From Planctomycetota bacterium (GTDB taxonomy: Bacteria; Planctomycetota; Planctomycetia; Pirellulales; UBA1268): a stretch of 64,000 bases of DNA. Position 1 is the stretch's first letter. Each line of letters starts with the position of its first letter. The DNA lies in contig JABAAH010000003.1 of NCBI GenBank assembly GCA_014238855.1, positions 37,088 to 101,087 of the forward strand, written 5' to 3'. Both the position numbers and the translations under genes were made by a program. The notes below the pieces were generated by a model. It saw nothing but the letters and a program-made list of their open reading frames with translations. It was not told the origin of the DNA and did not search any database. Of this stretch, positions 54,411-63,732 are shown piece by piece.

Positions 54411-55343
54411 ATGCTGCGATTATTTAAGTTCTTTGTTGTTTTTTTGCTGTTTGTGGCGTCCTGGAAAACTTCCCAAGCAACTTCACCCATCCGTGTTGTC
54501 GCTACCACAACAGTAGTTGCTGATTTAGTTGAGCATGTTGGTGGTGATTGTGTTGTAGTCGAAAGTCTCATGGCTGATGGTGTTGATCCCCATTCGTATC
54601 GTGCCACGCCACGAGACATTGACAGGCTTGTTCGCGCGGACCTGATTGTTGCCAACGGACTCCATCTTGAGGGCAAGTTGGCTGAACTCCTTGAACGAAT
54701 AGGTCGTAAGCGTCCTTTTGTAGCTGTTGGCGATGCCGTGCCAAAAACGGAACTTCTTTCCATCGGTAACGAACTCTTTGATCCACATATATGGTTTGAT
54801 GCAAAGCTTTGGAGTTATTGCCCGCCTGCGGTTGCTGAAGCGTTGTCAAAATTGGATGCTGGATCTGCCGAGCAGTACCGGCAGGGTGCGACAAAATACG
54901 CGGCAGAACTTTTAGAACTCGATAGAACGATTCGTCAGAAGTTCAAAAAAATTCCTCGCCAGCATCGAGTGCTGATTACAGCCCATGATGCGTTTCGCTA
55001 TTTCGGTCGAGCTTATGGAATTGAAGTCGTTGGGGTACAAGGAACGAGTACTGAGAGTGAGGCTGGTCTGGCTGATATAAATCAATTGGTCGACATGGTT
55101 GTTGCCCGTCGAATACCTGCGGTATTTGTCGAGACGAGTGTATCTGATCGAAATGTTACAGCGTTGATAGAGGGTGCTGCGGCACGTGGTCATACGGTAC
55201 GTCTTGGTGGGCGGCTGTACTCCGATGCCTTGGGGCCGGTTGGAGGGGGGGGTGATACGCTTAAGCGTGCCTTGCTCTCGAACGTTGATACTATTGTTAA
55301 AGCGCTTCATGTAACGAGCACTCTTCCGGATAGTCTTGAGTAA
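54411..55343 (+). CDS. Metal ABC transporter substrate-binding protein (ZnuA/TroA/MntC family)
   Basis: This periplasmic protein captures Mn2+ or Zn2+ for the importer encoded next. A signal peptide (LFKFFVVFLLFVASWKTSQA) precedes the mature part. The metal ligands are visible: histidine in DGVDPHSYRATP, histidine in FDPHIWFD, glutamate in GTSTESEAGLAD and aspartate in VETSVSDRNV. The set (H, H, E, D) is typical of Mn-type TroA/PsaA proteins, while zinc proteins usually have a third His. The ATG at 54411 has GAGAGG upstream; the track start at TTG 54375 is rejected. First gene of a four-gene operon. Confidence 0.9.
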   Translation: MLRLFKFFVVFLLFVASWKTSQATSPIRVVATTTVVADLVEHVGGDCVVVESLMADGVDPHSYRATPRDIDRLVRADLIVANGLHLEGKLAELLERIGRKRPFVAVGDAVPKTELLSIGNELFDPHIWFDAKLWSYCPPAVAEALSKLDAGSAEQYRQGATKYAAELLELDRTIRQKFKKIPRQHRVLITAHDAFRYFGRAYGIEVVGVQGTSTESEAGLADINQLVDMVVARRIPAVFVETSVSDRNVTALIEGAAARGHTVRLGGRLYSDALGPVGGGGDTLKRALLSNVDTIVKALHVTSTLPDSLE

Positions 55344-55390
55344 CTCGTTTGCCTTCGTGCACGAATGCGTCGGGGAAGGAAAACATCTTC

Positions 55391-56191
55391 ATGGTTGGGA
55401 ATGACTCTGCTTCTGAGGTGCATGCCGATGCACCGATGCTTGAGTGGCATGACCTCACTGTTGCATATGGTCGTCGGCCAGTCTTGTGGAATGTTGATTT
55501 CGAGATTCCCAAGCCTTGCCTTTTTGGCATTATTGGTCCCAATGGCGCGGGGAAGAGTACCCTGCTCAAGGCGAGTTTGGATCTTGTGCAAAGAGCTGGA
55601 GGATGTGTCCGGTTTTGGGGGCAGCCACTTGCTCAGGTTCGTTCAAGAATTGCGTATGTACCCCAAAGAGAAACGGTTGATTGGGATTTTCCAGTGACCG
55701 TTATGGATGTCGTCCGAATGGGGGCAACGTCAAAGTTAGGTTGGTTCCAACGAGGTGGGAAACGTGAACGCGAATTAGCCTTGCATAGTCTTGATCGTGT
55801 TGGGCTCGCTGATTTCTCAAATAGACAGATCGGGAAACTTTCAGGGGGCCAGCAGCAGAGAGTCTTTTTAGCTCGAGCGCTTGCCCGCGAGGCGGAGATT
55901 TACCTGCTTGATGAGCCCATGGCAGGTGTTGATGCTGGGTCGCAAGAGCAGATATTCAACATTCTGGCTACTCTTCGAGATCAAGGGAAACTTATTGTTG
56001 CGGTTCATCATGACATTCGCACGGCTGTTGAATGGTTTGATGCAGTAGCGCTTGTCGATATGCGTCTCGTTGCTGCCGGCCCGACAGCAGAGATTCTTAC
56101 GCCTGAAAACCTCACAATGACATATTCCGGTCGACTGAGTGTTTTGGATGAAATTGGAGAAGCTGTTGAGCGAGGAGGAAGAACATCATGA
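55391..56191 (+). CDS. Metal ABC transporter ATP-binding protein
   Basis: This is the ATPase of the Mn/Zn-type importer, 266 aa from the ATG at 55391 (GGAAGGA upstream). Walker A is GPNGAGKST, the Q-loop region is YVPQRETVDWDFP, the ABC signature is LSGGQQQR, Walker B is EIYLLDEPMAGVD, and the switch histidine is in VAVHHDI. The VDWDFPVTV motif is typical of the ZnuC/MntB subfamily. The 3' end overlaps the first permease gene by 4 bases (ATGA), showing translational coupling. The track start at 55349 is less well supported. Confidence 0.94.
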   Translation: MVGNDSASEVHADAPMLEWHDLTVAYGRRPVLWNVDFEIPKPCLFGIIGPNGAGKSTLLKASLDLVQRAGGCVRFWGQPLAQVRSRIAYVPQRETVDWDFPVTVMDVVRMGATSKLGWFQRGGKRERELALHSLDRVGLADFSNRQIGKLSGGQQQRVFLARALAREAEIYLLDEPMAGVDAGSQEQIFNILATLRDQGKLIVAVHHDIRTAVEWFDAVALVDMRLVAAGPTAEILTPENLTMTYSGRLSVLDEIGEAVERGGRTS

Positions 56192-57135
56192 TCCGCCTGA
56201 GCGTGATCGCGGCCTTCCTCCCCTACAACACACTTGTCGTAGCTGCGGGTGTTGCAGCAGTTGGTTGTGCTGCGGGGGTGATTGGTACGTTTGGAGTTCT
56301 TCGTAAGCGGGCGTTAGTTGGTGATGCGGCGGCTCATGCAACGCTTGTTGGTGTCGCATCCGCTTTGCTCCTGACTGGACAGCGTGATCTCGCTGTTCTT
56401 CTTGTCGGTGGCCTGACTTCAGCAATGGTTGCGATAGTTCTTTTGGTTCTCATTCGAAAGTTCACCCGTACTCGTGATGACGCAGCAATCGCAATCGTAC
56501 TGAGCGTTTCTTTTGGGCTGGGGATTACATTAATTTCTGGAATGGTGTCTCGTGGGATTCCTGGGAGTGGAGGCTTGGAGCGATTTTTACTTGGACACAC
56601 AGCGTCGCTGACGGCCCATGATGCAATCTTGCTTGGGGCTGTTTCCGCTACAAGTGTGTTGTGTATCGTGGTCGGTCTGAAGGAAGCAACAATGGTTGCT
56701 TTTGATCGAGATTTTGCCGCGGCGGCTGGGTGGCCTGCAGCAACAATAGATTTCGTGTTAATTGCTCTTGTTGCGGTGATGGTTGTTGTCGGGTTGCCAG
56801 CAGCAGGTGCGGTCTTGGTGACGGCACTCGTAGTCATTCCGCCAGCAGTTGCCCGTCAGTGGACAGAGCGAATTGTGCCGATGCTGGTCATTGCCGGAAC
56901 TGTTGGACTCGTGAGCTCGCTCTTGGGCGTTGCGATTAGCAGTGTAGCCGTTCAGATACCAACTGGGCCGGTTGTCGTTCTTGTAGCAACATCATTTTTA
57001 ATTTTTTCTGTTTTTCTGGCACCTTGCCGGGGAATCGTATGGCGGGCTAGAGCTACAAGTCTGCTCCCTTCTGCCTGTTGTGAAGAAAAAGATGCCGAGA
57101 CAACTGCCCGTGTAGTGACGGAGCAAAAACTGTGA
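56188..57135 (+). CDS. Metal ABC transporter permease 1
   Basis: This ABC-3-type membrane component (ZnuB/MntC family) is 315 aa with about eight to nine hydrophobic segments. GVIGTFGVLRKRALVGDAAAHATLVGVA is the family's recognisable N-terminal helix with the ATPase-contact loop, and the aspartate in it is conserved. DFAAAAGWPAATIDF and PAAGAVLVTALVVIPPAVAR follow. It overlaps the ATPase gene by 4 bases and the second permease gene by 4, so all three are tightly coupled. The importer thus has two different permeases, as in TroC/TroD. Confidence 0.93.
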   Translation: MIRLSVIAAFLPYNTLVVAAGVAAVGCAAGVIGTFGVLRKRALVGDAAAHATLVGVASALLLTGQRDLAVLLVGGLTSAMVAIVLLVLIRKFTRTRDDAAIAIVLSVSFGLGITLISGMVSRGIPGSGGLERFLLGHTASLTAHDAILLGAVSATSVLCIVVGLKEATMVAFDRDFAAAAGWPAATIDFVLIALVAVMVVVGLPAAGAVLVTALVVIPPAVARQWTERIVPMLVIAGTVGLVSSLLGVAISSVAVQIPTGPVVVLVATSFLIFSVFLAPCRGIVWRARATSLLPSACCEEKDAETTARVVTEQKL

Positions 57136-58424
57136 TCAATCTCGTTGCAGATTCTGCTATCACGCTATGGTTTGATCGGGTAGGCCCATTGCATGGATGG
57201 GCTATAGCAACAGCGGTAGTTGTTTCTGCATGCTGTGCAATCGTTGGCACACTGTTGGTTGTTCGTCAAATGAGCTTGTTGGGTGATGCGATCAGCCATG
57301 CGGTTCTACCTGGGCTTGTTGTAGCGGTACTTTGTGGTGCTCAGCCCGGTGGAGTCGGTGTATTACTTGGGGCTACCGTAGCTGCAATGACTACCGTGTG
57401 GTCCACCCGATTTCTTTTTCGTCACGCGGGGCTTTGGGAAGACGCAAGTGTCGGAGTTGCATTCACAACGCTCTTCGCTGCTGGGGTGTTGCTGATCACC
57501 GTATCAGGTTCTCGGGTTGATCTTGACCCTGGTTGCGTTCTCTACGGTATCCTAGAACTTGTACCCTTTGATACTGTGAGTGTGTACGGGTGGGATCTCC
57601 CAAGGGCTTTTGTATCTGCGTTGTCTGTTCTCGTGCTTATTATTTTTGGTGTTTGGTGCACATGGCGGTGGCAGATTTTTACGGCGTTTGATACTGATGC
57701 TGCAAAAGCAGCTGGAATACCAGTAGGAGGGGTGACATGTGGTCTCCTGATAGGCGTATCACTAGCTACGGTCACCGGGTTTGTCGCGGTCGGTGCGATT
57801 CTTGTCGTTGCCATGCTTGTGGTTCCCGCTGCCGCTGCGGAGCGATTGGTTCACAGGCTCCACCATGCGGTTTGGCTCGCGGTGCTATTTGCAGCCGTAG
57901 GTGCCGTTGGAGGCTATCTTCTTGCATGGAGATTCAGTACCTCCGCCGCGGGGATGATGGCGGTCGTGTTAGGCGTCGAGTATCTCGTTGCTATTCTCAT
58001 TGCACCAGATGATGGCGTAGCGGCTCGACTTGTTTCAAAATTAGTCTATTTGTGGCGAGTGCAAATCGAAGACCGACTGGCGTCACTGTGGAGAGCGGAA
58101 GAATCAAAGCAGTTGGTACAGGAAGGTGGTTTCGCAGGACTTATTAATCGATGGTTATGTGTACGTGGCAAGTTACGAAAAGAAGAAAACGTTTTTGTCT
58201 TAACTCCACAAGGACGAATGCATGCCGAACTCATCGTTCGATCTCATCGATTGTGGGAAACCTGGCTTGGGAAACATGTTGATCTCCCCGTCGATCACCT
58301 TCATCCACCAGCAGAGTGGATTGAACATCATCTTGGAGAGCAAGTAAGAAAACGTATTGAGGATGAACTTGGCAATAAAGATATCGACCCACACGGAAGC
58401 ATGATTCCAAAGGAAAAGCGGTGA
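57132..58424 (+). CDS. Metal ABC transporter permease 2 fused to a DtxR/MntR-like domain
   Basis: The first ~300 residues form the second ABC-3 permease (VVRQMSLLGDAISHAVLPGLVVA, AAKAAGIPVGGV, AILVVAMLVVPAAAAERL). The last ~130 (from about 58041) form a cytoplasmic domain that reads as DtxR/MntR: a degenerate winged helix (VQIEDRLASLWRAEE, VFVLTPQGRMHA), then HRLWE, HPPAEWIEHHLGE and DPHGSMIP. The metal ligands H, E...E-H match MntR (E-x-x-E-H) rather than DtxR (C-x-x-E-H). The domain could sense Mn2+ and adjust transport. No free dtxR gene is nearby. It overlaps permease 1 by 4 bases. Confidence 0.9.
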   Translation: MINLVADSAITLWFDRVGPLHGWAIATAVVVSACCAIVGTLLVVRQMSLLGDAISHAVLPGLVVAVLCGAQPGGVGVLLGATVAAMTTVWSTRFLFRHAGLWEDASVGVAFTTLFAAGVLLITVSGSRVDLDPGCVLYGILELVPFDTVSVYGWDLPRAFVSALSVLVLIIFGVWCTWRWQIFTAFDTDAAKAAGIPVGGVTCGLLIGVSLATVTGFVAVGAILVVAMLVVPAAAAERLVHRLHHAVWLAVLFAAVGAVGGYLLAWRFSTSAAGMMAVVLGVEYLVAILIAPDDGVAARLVSKLVYLWRVQIEDRLASLWRAEESKQLVQEGGFAGLINRWLCVRGKLRKEENVFVLTPQGRMHAELIVRSHRLWETWLGKHVDLPVDHLHPPAEWIEHHLGEQVRKRIEDELGNKDIDPHGSMIPKEKR

Positions 58425-58773
58425 CCCATTTTTTGCTGCTACGCGGTTTTTGCTGCTACGCGGTTTGATTGCGAAGTGTGGAGAGTGATCCTGTGACGCA
58501 TGTTTATTTAAAACGTCTTCAGCAGAACGTTTTTTGCTGACGCATTTATGGAGTCATGATCGACGTATTTGCTATAAACGGTACTTTCCGACAGCTGGAG
58601 ATGCCTGTTTCTGTGATAAAGTGAGATGAGTGGCTGGGTTTATTTGCATACGAAGCCTGATGAGGGTATTCCCGAAGAACACATTGTGTAATTCAGCATG
58701 ACATTGAAACGCAGGTTTGGCTGCCGGTTTTGATGGCACTTCACCCGGAGATACGGGCGGACATGGTGCTGGA
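58425..58773. other. 349-base stretch without a gene, carrying a duplication and possible promoter
   Basis: The stretch begins with the 17-nt duplication, then holds TTTTTTGCTGACG at 58529-58542, a partial echo of that unit, and a TATAAA at 58573-58578 that may be a -10 box for the chemoreceptor gene, though no good -35 is visible. The 58717 TTG-initiated extension of the chemoreceptor ORF overlaps its end. I see no protein or tRNA here. Confidence 0.45.
58430..58463. repeat. Tandem duplication of a 17-nt unit
   Basis: TTTTTGCTGCTACGCGG occurs exactly twice in a row at 58430 and 58447, 5 bases after the permease-MntR fusion stop. A third, diverged copy starts near 58529. Confidence 0.92.
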
Positions 58774-61389
58774 ATGGCTTTTAAAACTCACGCAGTGCAC
58801 GGAAAAATGATGCAACTTGTGAAGGAACGTTCTCCGCGAAATCCAGTACTTATTGCCCTGGTTACGATGTCATTGCTACCCCTTGGGGTTCTTGGTATCG
58901 CGATGTATCAGTCAGCGCTTTCTGCAATTAAGGTCGCTGCATTTCAGCGGGTTGAATTAGCGTCTGATTTGACAGCAAACACTATGAGTCTGGGGTATGC
59001 GGAACTTGCTGCAGAACTTCAGGTGACGGCATCTCTTCCTCGGGTTGAAACCAGTGCCGCTGAGATGATTTCAGGATTCCGTGACTTTCAGGCGAATCCA
59101 TCAGGCGAAGAGAGTGTTCGCACGGGTCTGCTGAGCTATTACGCAGCTATGCTGGACACTGAAGACGATGATCAGAAAGAGAGCGAGAGTAAAGCAGATG
59201 TGTTTGTTAATGAGTTGCAGGGCCCCGGCTTGTTTCTTCACGATCTCTATGTGCGTCAAAATGCAAATAAAACAGATGCGAAAAGTTTACTAGATGATGC
59301 AGGAGATGGGTCGTCGTACTCAGCAGGCCATATTGAACTTCATCCAGTGATGCGGAGCATCAAGGAGAGGTTGAGGCTTTACGACATACTACTCATTGAT
59401 GCGGAGACGCGGAATGTTGTTTACAGTGCAAATAAAGGGCGTGATTTTGGCGCTGGATTTGCTTCTGGATCGTTGCAGAAAAGTGGTCCGGCAGACGCAG
59501 TAGATGCCTTGCTAGATAGTCGTTTGGCTGATGGTTTCACGTGCGTTGACTATATGCCATATGGGCCGGCAGAAAACTCTGTCCTGAGTCTCGCTACATT
59601 GGTTCAGGTTGAGGACGAGGTAGCTGGAGTTTTACTTTTTCTTGTTTCATTTGAGCAATTAGACCAAATAATTTCTAGCAATGGTGTTTCCTCCGGTAGC
59701 GTTTCATACGAAGTGTATGGAGATTCTTGGACACGTGGGTCCGAGGGCAGGTCTACCAAGTTACGGCCACACCTTTTCGTTTCGGATGAAGCGCAGGCAA
59801 AATTTACTGCATTCACAAAGTCAAAAAGCTATTCTCTTCGAAGCGATGAGGAGAGCCGTGGTTTGCTCTGTGCTTCAGCTAAAGTTTCAGTGTGTCCACA
59901 AGCGACTGACTCAGATATTGTCTGGATGCTTGTTGCGACAGTACCTGAAACAGAAGTTATGGCATCAGCGTTTTCAGTAAAGGTATTTGGCCAGACAGTT
60001 TTTGGTGTCACGGCTGTCGCGATCCTTTTGTCAGCCTTCATACTGGCACGACTACTTACGAAGCGACATGCAGAGCAACTACGGCTGGCTGAAATGGTGA
60101 CGAATACATCAGTTCAATTAGTGCAAGCTGATGAAAATCTCCAAGTCGTGTATTCGAATCCGGCTACAGAACAAGCGCTGAAAATGCATCCTCAAATAAG
60201 TGATCAGGAAGCCGGCGGAACGCTCGCAGGATTATTTGGGCAGGTTCCGGAAGATTTTGAATTCATGAAAGACTCAGAGAGTCTTCCGCAGGCTATACAG
60301 ATTCATTGTGGAAGTGAAGAATTAGAACTTCACGTTTCAGCAATTGCAGGCCGCCACGGCGAATTTCTTGGCCCCATGGTTACCTGGAGCATTGTTACAG
60401 AAAAAGCTCGTGCAGCAGACCGTGAGCGTGAACTGTCTTCGCAGGTGATGGCTTCGAAAGAGTCTCTTGAAAAGTCACAGCGAGTCTTGCAACAGGGTGT
60501 TGATTCATTGTCTGGGCTGTTTGAGGCAGCCTCGGCGGGAGACCTCACAAAGGAAGTTTCTCTTGAGGGTAGTGAGCAGCTTGCCACGTTGGGCACAAAC
60601 GCACGAGATATGCTCAAGAATCTTCGTGAAGTTATTTCAAAGATCGCAGCCGCGGCTGAGCAGCACGGTGAGGGGGCGAGAATGATAGCGGACAGTGCTT
60701 CTAGTCTGAGTGAGGGAGCACAAAATCAGGCGGCCGGTATCGAAGAGATTGGTTCTTCAATGGATGAGCTGGCGACTTCAATCGTCGATGTCTCAAGCAA
60801 CGCTGCAAATTGCCAGAAAGAAGCAAATAAGGCAGTGAATCTAGCGCAGGCTGGTAGTCAGGCCGTTCGAGATGCCGTTGACTCTATGAAAGCAATTCAT
60901 AGCTCTTCTGAGCAGATTCGAGACATTATCACGATCATTAGTGATATCACCTCACAAACTAATTTATTAGCATTGAATGCAGCGATTGAAGCTGCACGAG
61001 CGGGCGAACATGGGCTCGGGTTTGCTGTTGTTGCAGAGGAAGTTCGTAAACTAGCCAATCGTACGAGTGAAGCCACTGCGGATATTACGCAGCTTATTAA
61101 TGAATCATCTGCAAGGATTCAAAAGGGAGCATCGTTGTCTGAAATTGTTGGTGGTTCGCTTGAATCGATTGTGACCGCAGCCGATACAACAGCCAACGCA
61201 GTGGGTGAAATCGCTCTGTCAAGTGAATCACAGGCGAGGAATGCAGCAGAGGTGAAGCGGGCAATTTCATCTGTATCGCAGACCATTGAAAGTAATGCAG
61301 CAGCATCAGAAGAACTGGCTGCGAGTTCGGAAGAACTTGGTGCGCAAGCACAAGGTCTCTGGGAATTGGTCAGGCAGTTCAGGCTCTAG
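58774..61389 (+). CDS. Methyl-accepting chemotaxis protein with PAS-like insert
   Basis: This chemoreceptor (871 aa from 58774) has an N-terminal helix ([21 protein letters not shown]), a periplasmic sensor region of about 350 residues, and a second helix ([20 protein letters not shown]). A PAS-like stretch follows ([20 protein letters not shown]), then a HAMP-like piece ([11 protein letters not shown]). The cytoplasmic MCP domain has the conserved hairpin tip [21 protein letters not shown] and [18 protein letters not shown]. The start is uncertain: the track uses a TTG at 58717. No other che gene is near, so the receptor is an orphan. Confidence 0.93.
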   Translation: MAFKTHAVHGKMMQLVKERSPRNPVLIALVTMSLLPLGVLGIAMYQSALSAIKVAAFQRVELASDLTANTMSLGYAELAAELQVTASLPRVETSAAEMISGFRDFQANPSGEESVRTGLLSYYAAMLDTEDDDQKESESKADVFVNELQGPGLFLHDLYVRQNANKTDAKSLLDDAGDGSSYSAGHIELHPVMRSIKERLRLYDILLIDAETRNVVYSANKGRDFGAGFASGSLQKSGPADAVDALLDSRLADGFTCVDYMPYGPAENSVLSLATLVQVEDEVAGVLLFLVSFEQLDQIISSNGVSSGSVSYEVYGDSWTRGSEGRSTKLRPHLFVSDEAQAKFTAFTKSKSYSLRSDEESRGLLCASAKVSVCPQATDSDIVWMLVATVPETEVMASAFSVKVFGQTVFGVTAVAILLSAFILARLLTKRHAEQLRLAEMVTNTSVQLVQADENLQVVYSNPATEQALKMHPQISDQEAGGTLAGLFGQVPEDFEFMKDSESLPQAIQIHCGSEELELHVSAIAGRHGEFLGPMVTWSIVTEKARAADRERELSSQVMASKESLEKSQRVLQQGVDSLSGLFEAASAGDLTKEVSLEGSEQLATLGTNARDMLKNLREVISKIAAAAEQHGEGARMIADSASSLSEGAQNQAAGIEEIGSSMDELATSIVDVSSNAANCQKEANKAVNLAQAGSQAVRDAVDSMKAIHSSSEQIRDIITIISDITSQTNLLALNAAIEAARAGEHGLGFAVVAEEVRKLANRTSEATADITQLINESSARIQKGASLSEIVGGSLESIVTAADTTANAVGEIALSSESQARNAAEVKRAISSVSQTIESNAAASEELAASSEELGAQAQGLWELVRQFRL

Positions 61390-61580
61390 GACTGGTGATA
61401 ATTTTCATTTGTTTGTCTCAGGTTGAACATGTTTGTACACCGTGAATGAAGTGATACATGTGCCAAAATAGACTATTACAGGCTATCATCTCGTGTTGAT
61501 CGACATCGTTTCCAAAGAGACTTTTCTGTACAGTCACTCTGAGCCTTTTCTTGAATCCAAAGAAATCTTGAATATTTGAA

Positions 61581-61883
61581 ATGCCTGACTACGTATATCT
61601 TGACTTTACAACGTGGTCTTCAAAAGCTGAACTTGTTGGCGATGTTGCAGCCGTACTCGAACCAGAACTCCTAAAACAGTTTTCTGGTTTTTCTCTCGAG
61701 CGACCAGGCTATGTCTTTCGTGATGGTCTCGAAAACTCATATCGCTCCTTTATTATCTCGGACGATAACCGAAAATGGTGGAGTATCTTGTGGACTGGGG
61801 ATCGGGTTCAGGCTGATAATTTGCTTGATGTTGCGATCGACGTCTGGCAGTCTCGCCTTCGGCAGGTAATCGAAGACAGGTGA
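61581..61883 (+). CDS. Small hypothetical protein
   Basis: The 100-aa product (MPDYVYLDFTTWSS) has no signal peptide or membrane helix and no motif I recognise. It is well formed, with balanced charge and a tryptophan-rich middle (RKWWSILWTGDRVQADNLL), so a real gene is likely. It lies between the chemoreceptor gene and convergent nfo, with about 190 bases before it. I cannot assign a function. Confidence 0.55.
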   Translation: MPDYVYLDFTTWSSKAELVGDVAAVLEPELLKQFSGFSLERPGYVFRDGLENSYRSFIISDDNRKWWSILWTGDRVQADNLLDVAIDVWQSRLRQVIEDR

Positions 61884-61912
61884 TCATGAGAATCAAGTGG
61901 TATGTCGGAGAT

Positions 61913-62854
61913 TCAACTCTCGAGACGGCGGAGTAGTTTGAGGTTGCGAATATCGTTTTGCGGATCCGGCTTGCCGTCGTCACCCTCTTTGGGAGTTTCA
62001 AGAACACATGGAATCTTCTTAAGTTTGGGATGAGTGACAAGAAGTTTGAAGGCTGCGCGTCCGATGGCACCCTGGCCGATACCTTCGTGGCGATCAACTC
62101 GAGATCCTTGCTCACGTTTGGAGTCATTTGCATGAATCACTTTGAGCCGGGAGATCCCGATCGTTTTATCAAATTGTCGAATGGTGTCGTCAAGTAATTT
62201 TTTCGGGTGCAGAGGGTAGCCTGCGGCAAAAACATGACATGTATCAAGGCATACGGCGACGCGCTTTTGAAGTGTTTTGAAGGTGTCGATGCGGTCAAGC
62301 ATCATTGCGATCTCTTCAAACGTATGACCAAGACAGGTTCCCTGTCCGGCCGTAGTCTCGATAAGAATGCCACTACTGAGTTTCTTCGTTCGGCGAAGTG
62401 CTTCGACAATTCCGTCAGCAGCACGTTGAACAGCGATCATGCGGTCTTGTTTGCCAGCAGCGCCCGGATGTGCAACGACCCATGGAATGCCCAGAAGATC
62501 TGCTCGCTCCAGTTCAGTAACCAGTCCTTGTATCGATTTCTCTCGGAGTGTTTTGTCCGCGGACGCTGGGTTGATAAGATACGAATCATGTGCGACCACA
62601 AGTTTAAGGCCCGCTTGATCGACTGCTTTCCGAAAGGCTGCTGCAACATCAGGATCAATTGGTTTGACCGCCCACTGGTTTACGTTTCGTGTAAATATTT
62701 GCATGCAGTCACAGCCGGTTTCAATCGCTCTTTCGACGGCTTTCGGAAGGCCTCCGGAGATTGATTGATGTGCCCCGAGCGGACGGACACGAGTTCCTCT
62801 TGGGGATGACGGACGCTCAGAAGACCGTTTTTTCGTTACTGTTTTGGAGTTCAT
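61913..62854 (-). CDS. nfo: Deoxyribonuclease IV (endonuclease IV)
   Basis: Nfo cuts DNA 5' of abasic sites in base excision repair and uses three zinc ions. The family landmarks are all present: RPLGAHQSISGG, MQIFTRNVNQW, VVAHDSYLIN, VVAHPGAAG, IETTAGQGTCLGH, CLDTCHVFAAGYPL, VIHANDSK, DRHEGIGQG, and LETPKEGDDG. At 313 aa it is slightly longer than E. coli Nfo (285 aa), mostly because of a basic N-terminal leader. It complements the AAG glycosylase and UvrD helicase also in this window. It is convergent with the small hypothetical gene on one side. Confidence 0.96.
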   Translation of the reverse strand: MNSKTVTKKRSSERPSSPRGTRVRPLGAHQSISGGLPKAVERAIETGCDCMQIFTRNVNQWAVKPIDPDVAAAFRKAVDQAGLKLVVAHDSYLINPASADKTLREKSIQGLVTELERADLLGIPWVVAHPGAAGKQDRMIAVQRAADGIVEALRRTKKLSSGILIETTAGQGTCLGHTFEEIAMMLDRIDTFKTLQKRVAVCLDTCHVFAAGYPLHPKKLLDDTIRQFDKTIGISRLKVIHANDSKREQGSRVDRHEGIGQGAIGRAAFKLLVTHPKLKKIPCVLETPKEGDDGKPDPQNDIRNLKLLRRLES

Positions 62855-62993
62855 TGTTCTCGAGAAAAAGACTGGATGAGGCGAATTTCTTGGCAGAAAA
62901 AGCTATCTTTTGCATCCGGGATGCAAGAGGCCTTACACTGTATCCAAGTCTGCCGTATTTGGAAGCGTCCTGTGTATCCGAAAGGAAAGCCAA

Positions 62994-63521
62994 ATGGTCT
63001 CAATCCTGTCAGTTATTGTCATCATTCTTGGAGTTGTTACTGGAGTTATGATAACCGTAACGGTGGTGCGTCCTCTTCAGGCAGCGAGGAAAGCCAAAAA
63101 GATTGCTCGAATCCAAAGAGATTTCCGTCGCCAACGAGAACAGCTAGAAGCGAAGTTTATTGACGAGGTATCAGTGAGTGGTAAGCCTCGCGGCTTGCGA
63201 TGGTCAGACGTTGCTTTTGATGATGACATTGTTTTTGCACGTGATCGTAAGACCGGTGATCTTCGGGCTCTTGTCGCTATTGAGGTCTGTTTTGAAGCGA
63301 TTGAAGGTGGCGGCATGGAAGAAGTGGAAGCAGTGTCAAATGTGCGGGCAGCAACTGCTGAATTTCTTTATGACGGTGTCCGTTGGTGTACGAGGGGACG
63401 AGTATTTTTTAACCTCGGTCCAAAGGGGCTCATACGGTATCTGCACGCGGATCTTGAATCTGTTGAGTGTGGGCCCGCGTCGGGAATAAGTCCACAAGCA
63501 ACTGAATCCTCTGCTACTTAG
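62994..63521 (+). CDS. Membrane-anchored hypothetical protein
   Basis: From the ATG at 62994 (AAAGGAAAG upstream) the product is 175 aa. It starts with one membrane helix (LSVIVIILGVVTGVMITVTVV), then a highly basic stretch (RKAKKIARIQRDFRRQREQLE), and a soluble domain of about 110 residues (LRWSDVAFDDDIVFARD, VRWCTRGRVFFNLGPKG) with no family I recognise. It resembles conserved planctomycete hypotheticals in layout, but that is an impression. The track ORF begins 28 codons earlier, which would place the helix internally. Confidence 0.62.
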   Translation: MVSILSVIVIILGVVTGVMITVTVVRPLQAARKAKKIARIQRDFRRQREQLEAKFIDEVSVSGKPRGLRWSDVAFDDDIVFARDRKTGDLRALVAIEVCFEAIEGGGMEEVEAVSNVRAATAEFLYDGVRWCTRGRVFFNLGPKGLIRYLHADLESVECGPASGISPQATESSAT

Positions 63522-63732
63522 AAAATGTGCGACACGGCAGAGCGAAAGATGGGCGAACAGGAGAGACTTTGCGTCTTACTGTCACAGCAAGCCCCCGCAT
63601 TCATGCTGCTTTGTAATGATGCTTTCCCAGATTATCCCTCAGTAGGCAGTTGAGACTGTGACGCGGTGACGTCGTCCGCCGATACATCTAGAGGAAGAAC
63701 GCAGAGTTTTTTGCTGAGATGTGATGGGGAAT

